Assembly (NCBI GenBank): GCA_002923315.1
Contig: BEHM01000003.1
Coordinates: 1-64,000 of the forward strand
Reading direction: 5' to 3'
DNA length: 64,000 bases
DNA from: a bacterium HR10
GTDB lineage: Bacteria; Acidobacteriota; Blastocatellia; HR10
The notes under the pieces are model-generated. The model had not been told where the DNA came from, made no database searches, and was given only the letters and a program-made list of their open reading frames with translations. Both the position numbers and the translations under genes were made by a program. Each line of letters begins with the position of its first letter. Position 1 is the stretch's first letter. This document shows positions 1 to 9,924 of the stretch, piece by piece.

Positions 1-1
1 G

Positions 2-832
2 ATTGTGGAGGAGTTGCGGGCGATGCGGGCGGATTTCGAGCGGCGGTTCGAGGAGGTGGATCGGCGGTTTGAGGCGGCGGATCGGCGGTTTGAGGCGATC
101 GTGGAAGAGATGCGGGCGATGCGGGCGGATTTCGAGCGGCGGTTCGAGGAGGTGGATCGGCGGTTCGAAGCGGTAGACCGACGGTTCGAAGCAGCGGATC
201 GGCGGTTCGAAGCGATCGTGGAGGAGATGCGGGCGATGCGAGCGGATTTCGAGCGGCGGTTCGAGGAGGTGGACCGGCGGTTCGAAGCGGTAGACCGACG
301 GTTTGAGGCGGCGGATCGGCGGTTTGAGGCGATCGTGGAGGAGTTGCGGACGTTGCGCTCGGATTTCGAGCAGTGGGTTCGATTCAGCCAGCAGGAGTTC
401 GCGGCGTTGCGGGTGCGGGTGGCGGAGATGGGCATCGGATTGGGGTCGCTAGGATTACGCATGGGCCAGGGATTAGAGGAAGTAATTCGCCAAGTGATCG
501 AGAGCTTCTCCGGAGCGGGACCTCTGAAAGCGGCGCGGCTCGTGCTCATTGACGAAGCGGGAGAGTTGTATCAACCGGGAGCGCGCGTCGAGATTGATGC
601 GCTGGTGACCGATGGGCGGCGATTCCTCGTCGAGGTCAAGAACTACGCCAAGACAGATGAAGTCTGGGCCTTTCATCGTAAAGCTCGGTTCGCTGAAGCC
701 AAGTTGGGAGAGACATTCGAGAAAGTGCTGATCGCTCCGGCAGCGACGGCCTCGGCTGTCGCTCTGGCCAAGCAGTTGGGGATCATCTGCTACACATTTC
801 GTTCCGTTGAGTCGCGGGAGACCTCGGAGTGA
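2..832 (+). CDS. Coiled-coil repeat protein with C-terminal PD-(D/E)XK nuclease-like domain (5' partial)
   Basis: The reading frame is open to the left edge, so the true start may lie outside the window; the first in-window start codon is the GTG at 5. From there 275 residues are read. Residues 1 to about 115 are a highly charged coiled coil made of near-identical heptads (DRRFEAx) grouped into larger units that begin RADFERRFEEVDRRFEA; the first unit lacks one heptad present in the next two. The C-terminal part (about 155-275) has a PD-(D/E)XK signature: D near 197 in EIDALV, then EVK near 211-213, with Q/K-rich helices after it. This matches DUF3782-like proteins, common in thermophiles and cyanobacteria, whose function is unknown. 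Nuclease activity is inference. Confidence 0.75.
   Translation: MVEELRAMRADFERRFEEVDRRFEAADRRFEAIVEEMRAMRADFERRFEEVDRRFEAVDRRFEAADRRFEAIVEEMRAMRADFERRFEEVDRRFEAVDRRFEAADRRFEAIVEELRTLRSDFEQWVRFSQQEFAALRVRVAEMGIGLGSLGLRMGQGLEEVIRQVIESFSGAGPLKAARLVLIDEAGELYQPGARVEIDALVTDGRRFLVEVKNYAKTDEVWAFHRKARFAEAKLGETFEKVLIAPAATASAVALAKQLGIICYTFRSVESRETSE
20..345 (+). repeat. In-frame tandem repeat encoding heptad coiled coil
   Basis: The DNA repeats with a 21-bp sub-period (one heptad, core gatcggcggtt) inside larger units of about 96 and 117 bp. The units differ by whole 21-bp steps, so the reading frame is kept. Copies are nearly identical at DNA level, which suggests recent expansion or contraction by slippage or unequal recombination. 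Confidence 0.8.
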
Positions 833-1184
833 TCGAGAGCGCCTCAGCTCACAAACGCTCGCGCGAGGCATTGGGAGAGGCGCCGAGAATTCGCCAGGGG
901 ATCATCCCGCGGCGGCGTTCCCCGGATTGATCGAGAGCGCGCTTGGCCGTGCACTCTTCCTCTCGGTGCATGGGCTCATGAGCGGGACGGCCAATTGAGA
1001 GACGTTTTGTGAGATCGTCTTTGCCCTCCGTGCGCCGCCACTCATCCCAATTGGTGTGACCTCCACTGCGCTCAGGGAGGCGTGCGGCAGAATGCTCCCG
1101 GCGCGGCGGGCCGCTCGGCGGGCACCGGCTCCGGCGGTGTGAGGGCTCTGCAGCTTGGGATCGGTTGCGTATAATTCAGAACCT
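833..1184. other. Intergenic stretch without recognisable gene
   Basis: About 350 bp between the coiled-coil protein and the cupin gene. Short frames exist on both strands, but none shows a family motif or a ribosome binding site. A GC-rich self-complementary stretch lies near 1100-1135. The only clear signal is the -10 box at 1170-1175. Confidence 0.5.
1170..1175 (+). promoter_or_regulatory. Sigma-70 -10 box TATAAT before cupin gene
   Basis: A perfect TATAAT ends 9 nt before the ATG at 1185. The -35 region (about 1147-1152, tctgca) is weak. The short distance implies a leaderless or nearly leaderless mRNA. Confidence 0.55.
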
Positions 1185-1487
1185 ATGTACATCGAGCGAG
1201 GGAAATGGCCGAGGAGAGATCCGGAGGAGATCGCGCGGGATTGGGCGGCGCGCGGCTTCTCCTGCGACGTGTGGACGGACCCGCCCGGTCGGCGCTGGGA
1301 GGATTTCGTGCACAGCGTGGATGAGCTGGTGACGCCGCTCGATGCGCCGATCGAGGTGGAATGGGAGGGGGAAGTGGCACGGCTTGAGCCCGGCGATGAG
1401 TGGTACATCCCTCGCGGGACGCGCCATTCCGTGCGGAACACGAGTGGTCGGACGGCTCATTGGCTTTACGGATACAAACGTCGTTGA
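1185..1487 (+). CDS. Small cupin-domain protein
   Basis: A protein of 100 residues starting MYIERGKWPRRDPEE. The C-terminal half is a single cupin fold: the run VEWEGEVARLEPGDEWYIPRG (two beta strands and the PGD turn) is followed by THSVRNTSGRTAHWLYGYKR. The second cupin motif keeps PGD..xxPxxxxH (H near 85). Members of this small-cupin group bind a metal or small ligand, but no substrate can be named. An in-frame TTG start at 1155 would place the TATAAT box inside the gene, so the ATG at 1185 is preferred. There is no Shine-Dalgarno sequence. It sits alone between the coiled-coil gene and the NtrY-like kinase. Confidence 0.75.
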   Translation: MYIERGKWPRRDPEEIARDWAARGFSCDVWTDPPGRRWEDFVHSVDELVTPLDAPIEVEWEGEVARLEPGDEWYIPRGTRHSVRNTSGRTAHWLYGYKRR

Positions 1488-1706
1488 GCGCGAGGTGCGC
1501 GCTCGAACGCGAGGATGCGGCCGCACGGGACAGAATCAGGTGCCAGACGCCGGGTGCGGATGCGTTCCCCCGCGCGCCGGATGAGAATCTCTCCTAGGCG
1601 GAGGGTGCGTCCGTGCCGCCTCGCGTCATCCGTGCGTGAGCGCAGCGATGCGCGCCTCTCCCTCAGGAGGCGATGTATCCTCTTCTCGTTTGGTGACGTG
1701 CGGGTT

Positions 1707-1715
1707 TGGTACAAT
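1707..1715 (+). promoter_or_regulatory. Extended -10 promoter TGGTACAAT before ntrY-like gene
   Basis: TG-n-TACAAT (1707-1715) is an extended -10 element ending 11 nt before the ATG at 1727. No Shine-Dalgarno sequence lies between them, so the message is likely leaderless or has a leader of only a few nucleotides. A poor -35 (TTTGGT, 1689-1694) is 15 bp upstream. Confidence 0.5.
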
Positions 1716-1726
1716 CTTCCCTGCCT

Positions 1727-3944
1727 ATGACGGAACCAAGGCGGGCATCCGTTCAAGCCTGGATCGTGATTTTGAGCCTCTCGGCGGTGACGCTCATCGC
1801 CTTCATGGTGTTGTTGCTGTTGGGGGTTTTGCGCATTCCCCCGACGGATGTGGTGAGCGCCGACGAGACGCTCGTGCTCTATCTGCTGACGGCCTTCAAC
1901 TTCGTCGCCTTCTCGGTGTTCGCCTTCATCTTGGCGCGCAATCTCTTGCGCTTGTGGCGGGAGCGGCGGGCGCGCCGGCTCGGCTCGCATTTGAAGGCGC
2001 GGCTTGTGCGCTATTTCATCCTCATCTCGATCCTGCCGCTTGTGTTCCTGGCCATGTTCTCCTATCTCGTCATCAATCGGACGCTGGAGAAGTGGTTCGG
2101 CGAGCCCTATCGGAACATCGTTCGGGAGTCGGAGAAGCTCACGCAGACCTATTGGGAAGATGAGGTCGCCGACGTGCGGGCTGTTGTCGAACAACTCGCG
2201 CATCGAGTGGAGAGGGGGGAGCGGGAGTTTGCGATCGAGGTGGGGCATCCCAAGGTGAAGCGGATCGCGCTGGTGGAAGCCTCGCGCCTGCGGGTTTGGG
2301 GGGAGCCGAATGTCCGGGTCCCGACCTCGGTCGAGGAGGCGTGGGCGGCGGCGATCGAGGCTGTGCGCGCGCGCCGTTCATCAGAGGCCTCTCTGATGGC
2401 CGCTCAGGATGCGCGCTTCCTCATCCTCGGGCGTCCTGTGGCGCGGGCCCCTGCCGAGGGCGTCGTCCTGCTGGCCGAGATTCCGCCGCGGATCGCGCGG
2501 TTGATGGCGACGATGTCGCGGCAGCAGGAGGCTTATGAGCAGCTCCATCGGCGACAGGGGCAAACGCGGCGGGTCACCCTGCAGGTGCTCGGCGTGATCA
2601 CGTTCCTGCTCCTTTTCGCGGCGACGTGGATGGGCATGTATCTGGCCAAGGGGATCACCGAGCCGATTCAGGCGTTGGCGGAGGCCACGCAGCAGGTGGC
2701 GCGGGGCGATTTCTCGCGGCCGGTCGTCTGTGTGGCTGAGGATGAGTTGGCTATGCTCGTGGGGTCGTTCAATCGGATGATCGCGGAGCTGGGGGAGAAT
2801 CGGCGTCGTCTGGAGGAGTCCGCGCGCGAGCTGCGCGCCATGAACCTGGCGCTGGAGGAGCGACGGCGATATATCGAGACGGTGCTGGAAAGCCTGAGCA
2901 CGGGCGTCCTCTCTTTCGAGGAATCGGGGCGCATCACGACTGTGAATCGAGCGGCGCGTGAGATCTTGGGGATCCGCGAGCCGCTGCCTTCGGGGACGGT
3001 GACCGATTTGTTCCGCGCCGTTTTCGGAGACGCGCAGGCGGCGACGATCGAAGAGGTGATCGGGCGCGCGTCGAGAGAGGGGTGGGCGATGGGGGAGATT
3101 CAATGGCCGACGCCGATGGGAATGCGACAGGTGATCCTCACGGCTTCCTTGTTGCGAGGCTCGGGGGGGGAAGGACGCGGCGCCGTGCTCATGTTCGAAG
3201 ATGTCACCGAACTGGTGGATGCGCAGCGTCAAGCGGTCTGGAGCGAGGTGGCTCGTCGCATGGCGCATGAGATCAAGAATCCGCTCACGCCGATTCGGCT
3301 CTCAGCCGAGCGCATCGCCAAGCATCTGCTCGGCGATGCGAAGGCGCTCACCGAAGAGCGGTATCGGCGGATCGTGGCCGAGGGGACGGCCATCATTCAG
3401 AGCGAGGTCCAAACGCTGCAGCGGTTGGTGAATGAGTTCGCCCAGTTCGCGCGCCTGCCGGAGACGCGACTGGGCGAAGGGGAGATCAACGAGGTGGTCC
3501 GAGCGGCGCTTCAATTGTATGACGGTCGCTCGGAAGAGGTCCATCTGGATGCCGAATTGGCCCCGGATGTGCCACGTCTTCGTTTCGATGCTGAGCAGAT
3601 CAAACGGGCGCTCGTCAATCTCATCGAGAATGCATGGGATGCGCTTGAAGGCGCGGAAGGGGAGAAACGCATTACGGTGAGCACGCGCTATGTGCCTGAG
3701 CGCAGCTGCGTCCGCGTGAGCGTCGCCGATACAGGGCCGGGGATTCCGCCGAGCGCGCGGCCACGGCTCTTCACTCCCTACTTCTCGAACAAAGCGAAGG
3801 GGACGGGATTGGGATTGGCCATCGTGCGGCAGATCGTCGTCGCGCACGGGGGGACGATCTGGGTGGAGGATAATGAGCCGCGCGGCGCGCGCTTTGTCAT
3901 CGAGCTGCCCGTCACTGGGGCTGAAGGAGCGGGGGAATGGCGCT

Positions 3945-3973
<29 letters not shown>
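1727..3973 (+). CDS. NtrY-like membrane sensor histidine kinase
   Basis: A protein of 748 residues from the ATG at 1727 ([12 protein letters not shown]). Order of domains: two N-terminal membrane helices (about 10-35 and 45-70), a third near 95-115, an extracytoplasmic region, another helix near 290-310, HAMP (about 310-365), PAS (about 385-500), the dimerisation/phosphoacceptor helix with [19 protein letters not shown] (H near 514), and an HATPase with N box ([10 protein letters not shown]), G1 (DTGPGIP) and G2 (GTGLGLAIV). This architecture is that of NtrY, which senses an unknown signal and phosphorylates NtrX. The gene overlaps the following regulator by 29 bp, so the two are co-translated. 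Linkage to nitrogen control is not shown in the window; the name reflects similarity only. Confidence 0.85.
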
Positions 3974-5300
<1,327 letters not shown>

Positions 5301-5346
5301 GCGATCGCGCGTGGCGGGCTCTGTCCCTCGTGGGGAGGAATTGACC

Positions 5347-5376
5347 TTGCCCGCGGTCACCGGACTCGGGTACCCT
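5347..5376 (+). promoter_or_regulatory. Possible sigma-70 promoter before TPR gene
   Basis: TTGCCC (5347-5352), an 18-bp spacer and TACCCT (5371-5376). The -10 matches 4 of 6 consensus bases. It lies 38 bp before the ATG at 5415, in the 114-bp gap after the response regulator. Confidence 0.35.
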
Positions 5377-5414
5377 TTACTGCGACACTATCCCGGATGC
5401 GAAGGAGAGGCATT

Positions 5415-6902
5415 ATGGGGAAGAGAAGCGTGATTCTGGGGCTCGCGGTGAGCCTCGGCATGGGGCTCGCGGCGTCGGCTGCGCGCGCGCAAGCGACCGC
5501 GACGCTCGTCATCACGTGCGTGGACGCTGCGGGGCAGCCCCTCAAGGACGTGAACCTCACGCTCATGAGCCTGCAGGTGCAGAAGGTCCTCGAGGCCAAG
5601 AGCGATAAGGAGGGGAAGGCCGTCTTCAAGAAGCTGGATCAGGGCGCGTATCGCATCATCGGACGGCGCAAAGGGTACGAGCCGACCTATCGGGAGCCGA
5701 TCACTGTGGTCCCCGAGCGGGAGACGGCGGTGACGCTCCAGTTCCAGGCCGGAGAGATGACCAAGCGGCTCTATTTCGAGGATCCGGCCCTCATCCAGCA
5801 AGCGCAGCAATTCCTCCAGGATGGACTTCAGGCGCTGCAGCAGCAGCGATTCGCCGAAGCCGAGGAGAAACTGGCGCAATTTCTGAAGATCGCCGCCTTC
5901 AACGCCGAGGGGCGCTTCTGGTACGGCGTGGCTCTGGCGCAGCAGCGGAAGTGGGATCAGGGAGAGAAGGAGATTCGCATGGCGGTGGAGCTGAATCCGA
6001 GCGAACCGCGCTATCGGGAAGTGCTCGATCGGCTCCTGGCGTTCCGCGCGCAGGATGAGCTGCATGAAGCCGGCCAGCGGGCCATGCAGAATCGCGATTT
6101 CAAGACGGCCATCGCCAAGTTCTCCGAATTGCTCGCGCTCCAGCCGGAGAATACGGACGTCCGGTATAATCTCGCCCTCGCCTACGCCAATGACGGGCAG
6201 TACGACAAGGCCATCGAGATCATTGATGAGGCGATTCGGCGGAAGCCCCAGGAGGCGGAGTATCAACGATTGAAGAGTCAGATCCTCGAGCACAAGCAGT
6301 ACGCCACCATCCAGAAGGCGAATCAGATCCTAGCCGAGGGCGATCAGCTCCTGCGCGAGGGGAAGTATCAGGAGGCGTTGCAGAAGTACGAGACGGCGCG
6401 CGGCATGCTCTCGCGCGAGGAGCCCTCGATCTGGTTCGCCATGGGCCGATGCTACGTGGGCCTGCAGCAGACGGACAAGGCCATCGCCGCCTATCAGAAG
6501 GCCATCGAGTTGAACCCGCGCAAGCCCGAGTATCATCAAGCCCTCGCCTTGCTCTACTTGAACGAGGGGCGTTTGGATGAGGCCCTTCGCACGTATGCGG
6601 AGGCATATCGCCAGTTGGGTGAGCCGGTGGACGAACGCCTCTTCGAGCTGGGGCAACGGCTCGTCCAGGAGAATAAGCTCGATATGGCGGCGCGGGTCTT
6701 CGAGCGGGTGATCGAGTTGAATCCGAACCACGCGGAGAGCTACTACGAGCTGGGTGTCTACAACTTCTATAACGCCGACAAGGGGCGAGCCCGCACGTTG
6801 CTGACCAAGTACGTGGAGATCGGGAAGGATCCGAAGCATCTGGAGGACGCCAAGAACATCCTCGCCGTGATGGAGCGGCAAGCGCGACCGCGACGGCGAT
6901 GA
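5415..6902 (+). CDS. Secreted TPR-repeat protein with carboxypeptidase-regulatory-like N-terminal domain
   Basis: A protein of 495 residues starting MGKRSVILGLAVSLG; the start is set by AAGGAGAGG four bases upstream, rather than the ATG at 5397. A cleavable signal peptide ends at ARAQA (about residue 22). Residues 25-110 form a beta-sandwich of the carboxypeptidase-regulatory type (GQPLKDVNLTLMSLQ, then a typical YRI..RRKGYEPTYREPITV strand). Residues 115-490 carry about eight tetratricopeptide repeats (for example AIAAYQKAIELNPRKPEYHQALALLYLNEG and VFERVIELNPNHAESYYELGVY). It probably acts as a protein-protein scaffold in the periplasm or at the outer membrane; the partner is unknown. It converges on the aldo/keto reductase gene with a 10-bp gap. 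Confidence 0.75.
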   Translation: MGKRSVILGLAVSLGMGLAASAARAQATATLVITCVDAAGQPLKDVNLTLMSLQVQKVLEAKSDKEGKAVFKKLDQGAYRIIGRRKGYEPTYREPITVVPERETAVTLQFQAGEMTKRLYFEDPALIQQAQQFLQDGLQALQQQRFAEAEEKLAQFLKIAAFNAEGRFWYGVALAQQRKWDQGEKEIRMAVELNPSEPRYREVLDRLLAFRAQDELHEAGQRAMQNRDFKTAIAKFSELLALQPENTDVRYNLALAYANDGQYDKAIEIIDEAIRRKPQEAEYQRLKSQILEHKQYATIQKANQILAEGDQLLREGKYQEALQKYETARGMLSREEPSIWFAMGRCYVGLQQTDKAIAAYQKAIELNPRKPEYHQALALLYLNEGRLDEALRTYAEAYRQLGEPVDERLFELGQRLVQENKLDMAARVFERVIELNPNHAESYYELGVYNFYNADKGRARTLLTKYVEIGKDPKHLEDAKNILAVMERQARPRRR

Positions 6903-6912
6903 ACGGTCGCCC

Positions 6913-7767
6913 TCAGATGATGGGCAGGGGGCGTTCCCGAGTTGGCGGAGGGAAGACGTCGTCCAAGGCGGCGAGATCTTCGGGCGCGAGCGTCCATCCG
7001 ACGGCTTCGGCATTCTCTCGAACGTGCTCGGGGCGGCTGGCTTTCGGGATCGTGAACACGCTCGGCCGTCGCGTGAGGAAGTTCAAGGCCACCTGATGGG
7101 GCGTCTTCCCGTATTTCTTCCCGATCTCGGCGAGCACGCGCCCGCCGCGACTCCGGGGGGAGGGGAAATCCCCGCTGCCGAAGGGGGAATAGCCGACGAT
7201 GGCGATGCCCCGCTCCTCGCAATAAGGGAGCAGACGATATTCGATCTGGCGCGCCTTCAGGTGGTAGCAGACCTGGTTGCAGACGATGCGCTCGCGCGTG
7301 AGGGCGCGCTGCGCCCGTTCCAGCTGCTCCACGGTGAAGTTGCTCACGCCGATGAAGCGGATCTTGCCGGCCGCGACTAAATCCTCCATGGCGCGCATCG
7401 TCTCCTCGATCGGATGCCGATCGCTCCACCAGTGGACGAGATAGAGATCGAGATAATCGGTCCGCAATCGGCGAAGGCTCTGTTCGCACGCGCGAATCGT
7501 CCCCGCGTAGGAGGCATGTTCGGGAGAGACCTTGCTCGCGAGGAAGACTTCGTGGCGACGTCCGGCGATCGCTCTGCCGACCAGCTCCTCGGTGCGTCCA
7601 TTCCCGTAGATCTCGGCCGTGTCAATGTGCGTGAGGCCGAGATCCAACCCCAGACGGAGCGCCTCGATCTCCTCGCGCTCGCGCGAGGAGCGCTCTCCCA
7701 TGCGCCACGTCCCCTGGCCGATGATGGGGATCTGAACGCCGGTTCGGTCCAATTCGCGCGTGAGCAT
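6913..7767 (-). CDS. Aldo/keto reductase
   Basis: A protein of 284 residues, MLTRELDRTGVQIPIIGQG. It has the full catalytic tetrad D49 (THIDTAEIYG), Y54, K79 (ASKVSPEHA) and H112 (LYLVHWW), and the NADP(H) tail motif IPKASRPEHVRENAEAV near residues 245-260. The fold is a complete (beta/alpha)8 barrel of normal length for the family. The gene lies 40 bp downstream of sufT on the same strand and may be the last gene of the suf transcript, although a direct role in Fe-S assembly is not expected. Substrate unknown; likely an aldehyde or ketone. The start is supported by a GGGGGAG ribosome site. Confidence 0.88.
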   Translation of the reverse strand: MLTRELDRTGVQIPIIGQGTWRMGERSSREREEIEALRLGLDLGLTHIDTAEIYGNGRTEELVGRAIAGRRHEVFLASKVSPEHASYAGTIRACEQSLRRLRTDYLDLYLVHWWSDRHPIEETMRAMEDLVAAGKIRFIGVSNFTVEQLERAQRALTRERIVCNQVCYHLKARQIEYRLLPYCEERGIAIVGYSPFGSGDFPSPRSRGGRVLAEIGKKYGKTPHQVALNFLTRRPSVFTIPKASRPEHVRENAEAVGWTLAPEDLAALDDVFPPPTRERPLPII

Positions 7768-7807
7768 ACGGAGCTCCCCCTGGTGGCGCGCTTCCGAGCG
7801 CCGGCGA

Positions 7808-8188
7808 TCACCACCACCCTAACTGCAATCGCGCCGTTTCGCTCATTCGATCCGGTGTCCATGGGGGGTCCCAGACCAGCTCCACCCGCGCGTCGGTCAC
7901 GCCCTCCACACCCCGCAGCTTCGCTTCGACCTCGGCCGGGAGCGAGAAGGCGACCGGGCAACCCGGCGCCGTCAGCGTCATGCGCACGGTCACGGCGCCC
8001 TCGGCCGTGATCTCAATGTCGTAGATGAGACCGAGATCGTAGATATTGACCGGGATCTCCGGATCGTAGCACGTCCGGAGCACCTCGATCACCCGCTCCC
8101 GAAGGTCCGTCGAAGCGGCGGGCTCCGACGCCTGAGGCTCAGCGGGCGTCTCCGCTCCCGGTTCCGAGATTCTGGTGAGGTCGTCCAT
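7808..8188 (-). CDS. sufT: SufT-like DUF59/MIP18-family Fe-S assembly protein
   Basis: A protein of 126 residues. After a Pro/Glu/Ala-rich N-terminal extension (about 1-28) comes the DUF59 domain: RVIEVLRTCYDPEIPVNIYD (with the conserved DPEIPVNIYDLGL stretch), VTVRMTLTAPGCPVA with the conserved cysteine (C near 76), and VELVWDPPWTPDRMSETAR. In bacteria SufT acts as an auxiliary factor for Fe-S maturation by the SUF machinery. Here it is the last suf gene, 24 bp after sufU, which supports that role. The N-terminal extension is longer than usual and probably disordered. Confidence 0.85.
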   Translation of the reverse strand: MDDLTRISEPGAETPAEPQASEPAASTDLRERVIEVLRTCYDPEIPVNIYDLGLIYDIEITAEGAVTVRMTLTAPGCPVAFSLPAEVEAKLRGVEGVTDARVELVWDPPWTPDRMSETARLQLGWW

Positions 8189-8212
8189 AGGTATCCCTCC
8201 CCGCAGTCGGCG

Positions 8213-8662
8213 TCATTCGGTCGAGACCATCTCCGCCTTTCGTTCCAAGGCGGCGCGCAGTGTATGCCAAGCGAGCGTCGCGCATTTGACGCGCACGGGA
8301 TATTTTCGCACACCCGCGAAGATGGCCAGCTTCCCCAACTCGGGAGAGGCCGTCTCCGGCTCTGTGCCTGTGAGCAATTCATGGAAACGCTCAAAGAGCG
8401 CCTCGGCCTCCGCGCGCGTCTTCCCCTTGACGCTCTCGGTCATCATCGAGGCCGAGGCTTGCGAGACGGCACAGCCCTGCCCCTGAAAGCGAATGTCCGC
8501 GATCCGATCCCCCTCCATTCGCAGATACACGACGACCTTGTCCCCGCAGAGCGGATTGTGACCGACGGCGTGATGATCCGCATCCTCCAACACGCCGAAG
8601 TTTCGCGGCCGCTTGCTGTGGTCGAGCAGTACCTCTTGGTAGAGGTCGCGCAGGTCGCTCAT
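8213..8662 (-). CDS. sufU: SufU-type Fe-S scaffold / sulfur-transfer protein
   Basis: A protein of 149 residues starting [23 protein letters not shown]. The family's zinc/Fe-S cysteines are present: NPLCGDKV (C39), [12 protein letters not shown] (C64) and [13 protein letters not shown] (C near 126), with the aspartate in CGD. SufU accepts persulfide from SufS through a zinc site in Gram-positive-type SUF systems. The start codon overlaps the sufS stop by 4 bp (ATGA), so SufS and SufU are translationally coupled, fitting their known partnership. No sufE is present in the window. Confidence 0.9.
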   Translation of the reverse strand: MSDLRDLYQEVLLDHSKRPRNFGVLEDADHHAVGHNPLCGDKVVVYLRMEGDRIADIRFQGQGCAVSQASASMMTESVKGKTRAEAEALFERFHELLTGTEPETASPELGKLAIFAGVRKYPVRVKCATLAWHTLRAALERKAEMVSTE

Positions 8663-9924
8663 AGGTCGAACACCTCCCGCACCTTCTGTAAGGCCGCCAC
8701 GAGGGCATCCACTTCCTCCCTCGTGTTGTAGAGGGCGAAGGAGACGCGCGCCGTGGCCGGGACGCCGAAGCGCTCCATGACCGGCTGCGCGCAATGATGA
8801 CCTGCTCGAATGGCGATCCCCTCATGATCGAGGATCGTGCCGATGTCATGGGGATGGATCCCCTCGAGCGTGAACGAGAGGATGCTCGCCTTCTCGCGCG
8901 CCGTCCCGATCAGGCGCAGGCCGGGGATCCCCGAGAGGGCTTCGGTCGCATAAATGAGCAGATCGCGCTCGTGAGCAGCGATGGCGTCCAGGCCGAGCGT
9001 CGTCACATACTCGATCGCCGCGCCCAGGCCAATAGCGCCCGCGATGTGTGGCGTCCCCGCCTCGAATTTGTAGGGCAGCCGATTGTAGGTCGTCTTCTCG
9101 AACGTCACTGAGCTGATCATATCCCCCCCGCCCTGATACGGGGGCATCGCCTCGAGCCATTCCGCCTTGCCGTAGAGGACACCGATCCCCGTCGGCCCAT
9201 AGAGCTTGTGTCCGGAGAAGGCGTAGAAATCGCAGTCCAGCTCTTGCACATCCACCTTCAGATGGGCGACCGCTTGCGCGCCATCGAGCAGGACGGGGAT
9301 ACCTCGCGCGTGCGCGAGCTGAATGATCTCCCGCACGGGCGGGATCGTCCCCAGCGCATTCGAGAGATGCGTGATGGCCACCAGTCGCGTGCGCGCCGTC
9401 AGGAGTCGTTCGAACTCGTCTAAGATCAGCTCCCCATCATCGTTGATCGGTGCCACGCGCAGCCGCGCGCCCGTCTCCTCGCAGAGGATCTGCCAGGGCA
9501 CGATGTTCGAATGATGCTCCATGGCCGAGATGAGGATCTCGTCTCCCGCGCGAACGCGCGCGCGGCCGAAGCTGTGCGCCACGAGATTGATCGCCTCGGT
9601 CGTCCCCCGTACGAAGATGATCTCCTCTTCAGATCGAGCGTTGAGAAATCGTCGGACGGTCTCGCGCGCGCGCTCGTAGGCTTCCGTCGCCCGCTGGCTC
9701 AACGTGTGTACGCCCCGATGCACGTTCGAGCAATCCTGCTCGTAGAAGCGGCGGAGCGCTTCCAGGACAGGACGCGGTTTTTGCGTCGTGGCCGCATTGT
9801 CCAGATAGATGAGTGGCTTCCCCTGCACCCGTTGGTGCAAAGCGGGAAAATCCTCCCGCACGCGTCCCACATCGAAAGGACGCTGAGGGGTCGGCGAACA
9901 CACAGGGTCCACAGCCGAACTCAT
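8659..9924 (-). CDS. sufS: Group II cysteine desulfurase SufS
   Basis: A protein of 421 residues. PLP-dependent class V aminotransferase fold: [10 protein letters not shown] (107-116) and [10 protein letters not shown] (135-144) contact [16 protein letters not shown] motif ([11 protein letters not shown]) carries the Schiff-base lysine K240, and the catalytic cysteine is C378 in RAGHHCAQP, the short-loop context typical of group II SufS rather than IscS. It removes sulfur from cysteine and passes it to SufU. Overlaps both neighbours (sufD upstream, sufU downstream) by 4 bp. A different, IscS-type desulfurase is encoded at 41483. Confidence 0.94.
   Translation of the reverse strand: MSSAVDPVCSPTPQRPFDVGRVREDFPALHQRVQGKPLIYLDNAATTQKPRPVLEALRRFYEQDCSNVHRGVHTLSQRATEAYERARETVRRFLNARSEEEIIFVRGTTEAINLVAHSFGRARVRAGDEILISAMEHHSNIVPWQILCEETGARLRVAPINDDGELILDEFERLLTARTRLVAITHLSNALGTIPPVREIIQLAHARGIPVLLDGAQAVAHLKVDVQELDCDFYAFSGHKLYGPTGIGVLYGKAEWLEAMPPYQGGGDMISSVTFEKTTYNRLPYKFEAGTPHIAGAIGLGAAIEYVTTLGLDAIAAHERDLLIYATEALSGIPGLRLIGTAREKASILSFTLEGIHPHDIGTILDHEGIAIRAGHHCAQPVMERFGVPATARVSFALYNTREEVDALVAALQKVREVFDL

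Noticed and set aside
20..345. CRISPR-like array
   Set aside because: The repeats are contiguous, have no unique spacers and keep one reading frame with heptad periodicity, so they are protein-coding repeats.
1375..1392. Sigma-54-like TGGCAC with downstream GC inside the cupin gene
   Set aside because: The -12 element is poor (GAGC), there is no enhancer-like pair, and it lies within coding sequence.
902..1441. Minus-strand open frame of 179 codons opposite the cupin gene
   Set aside because: No family motif, composition typical of an antisense frame in GC-rich DNA, and it overlaps the better supported cupin gene.
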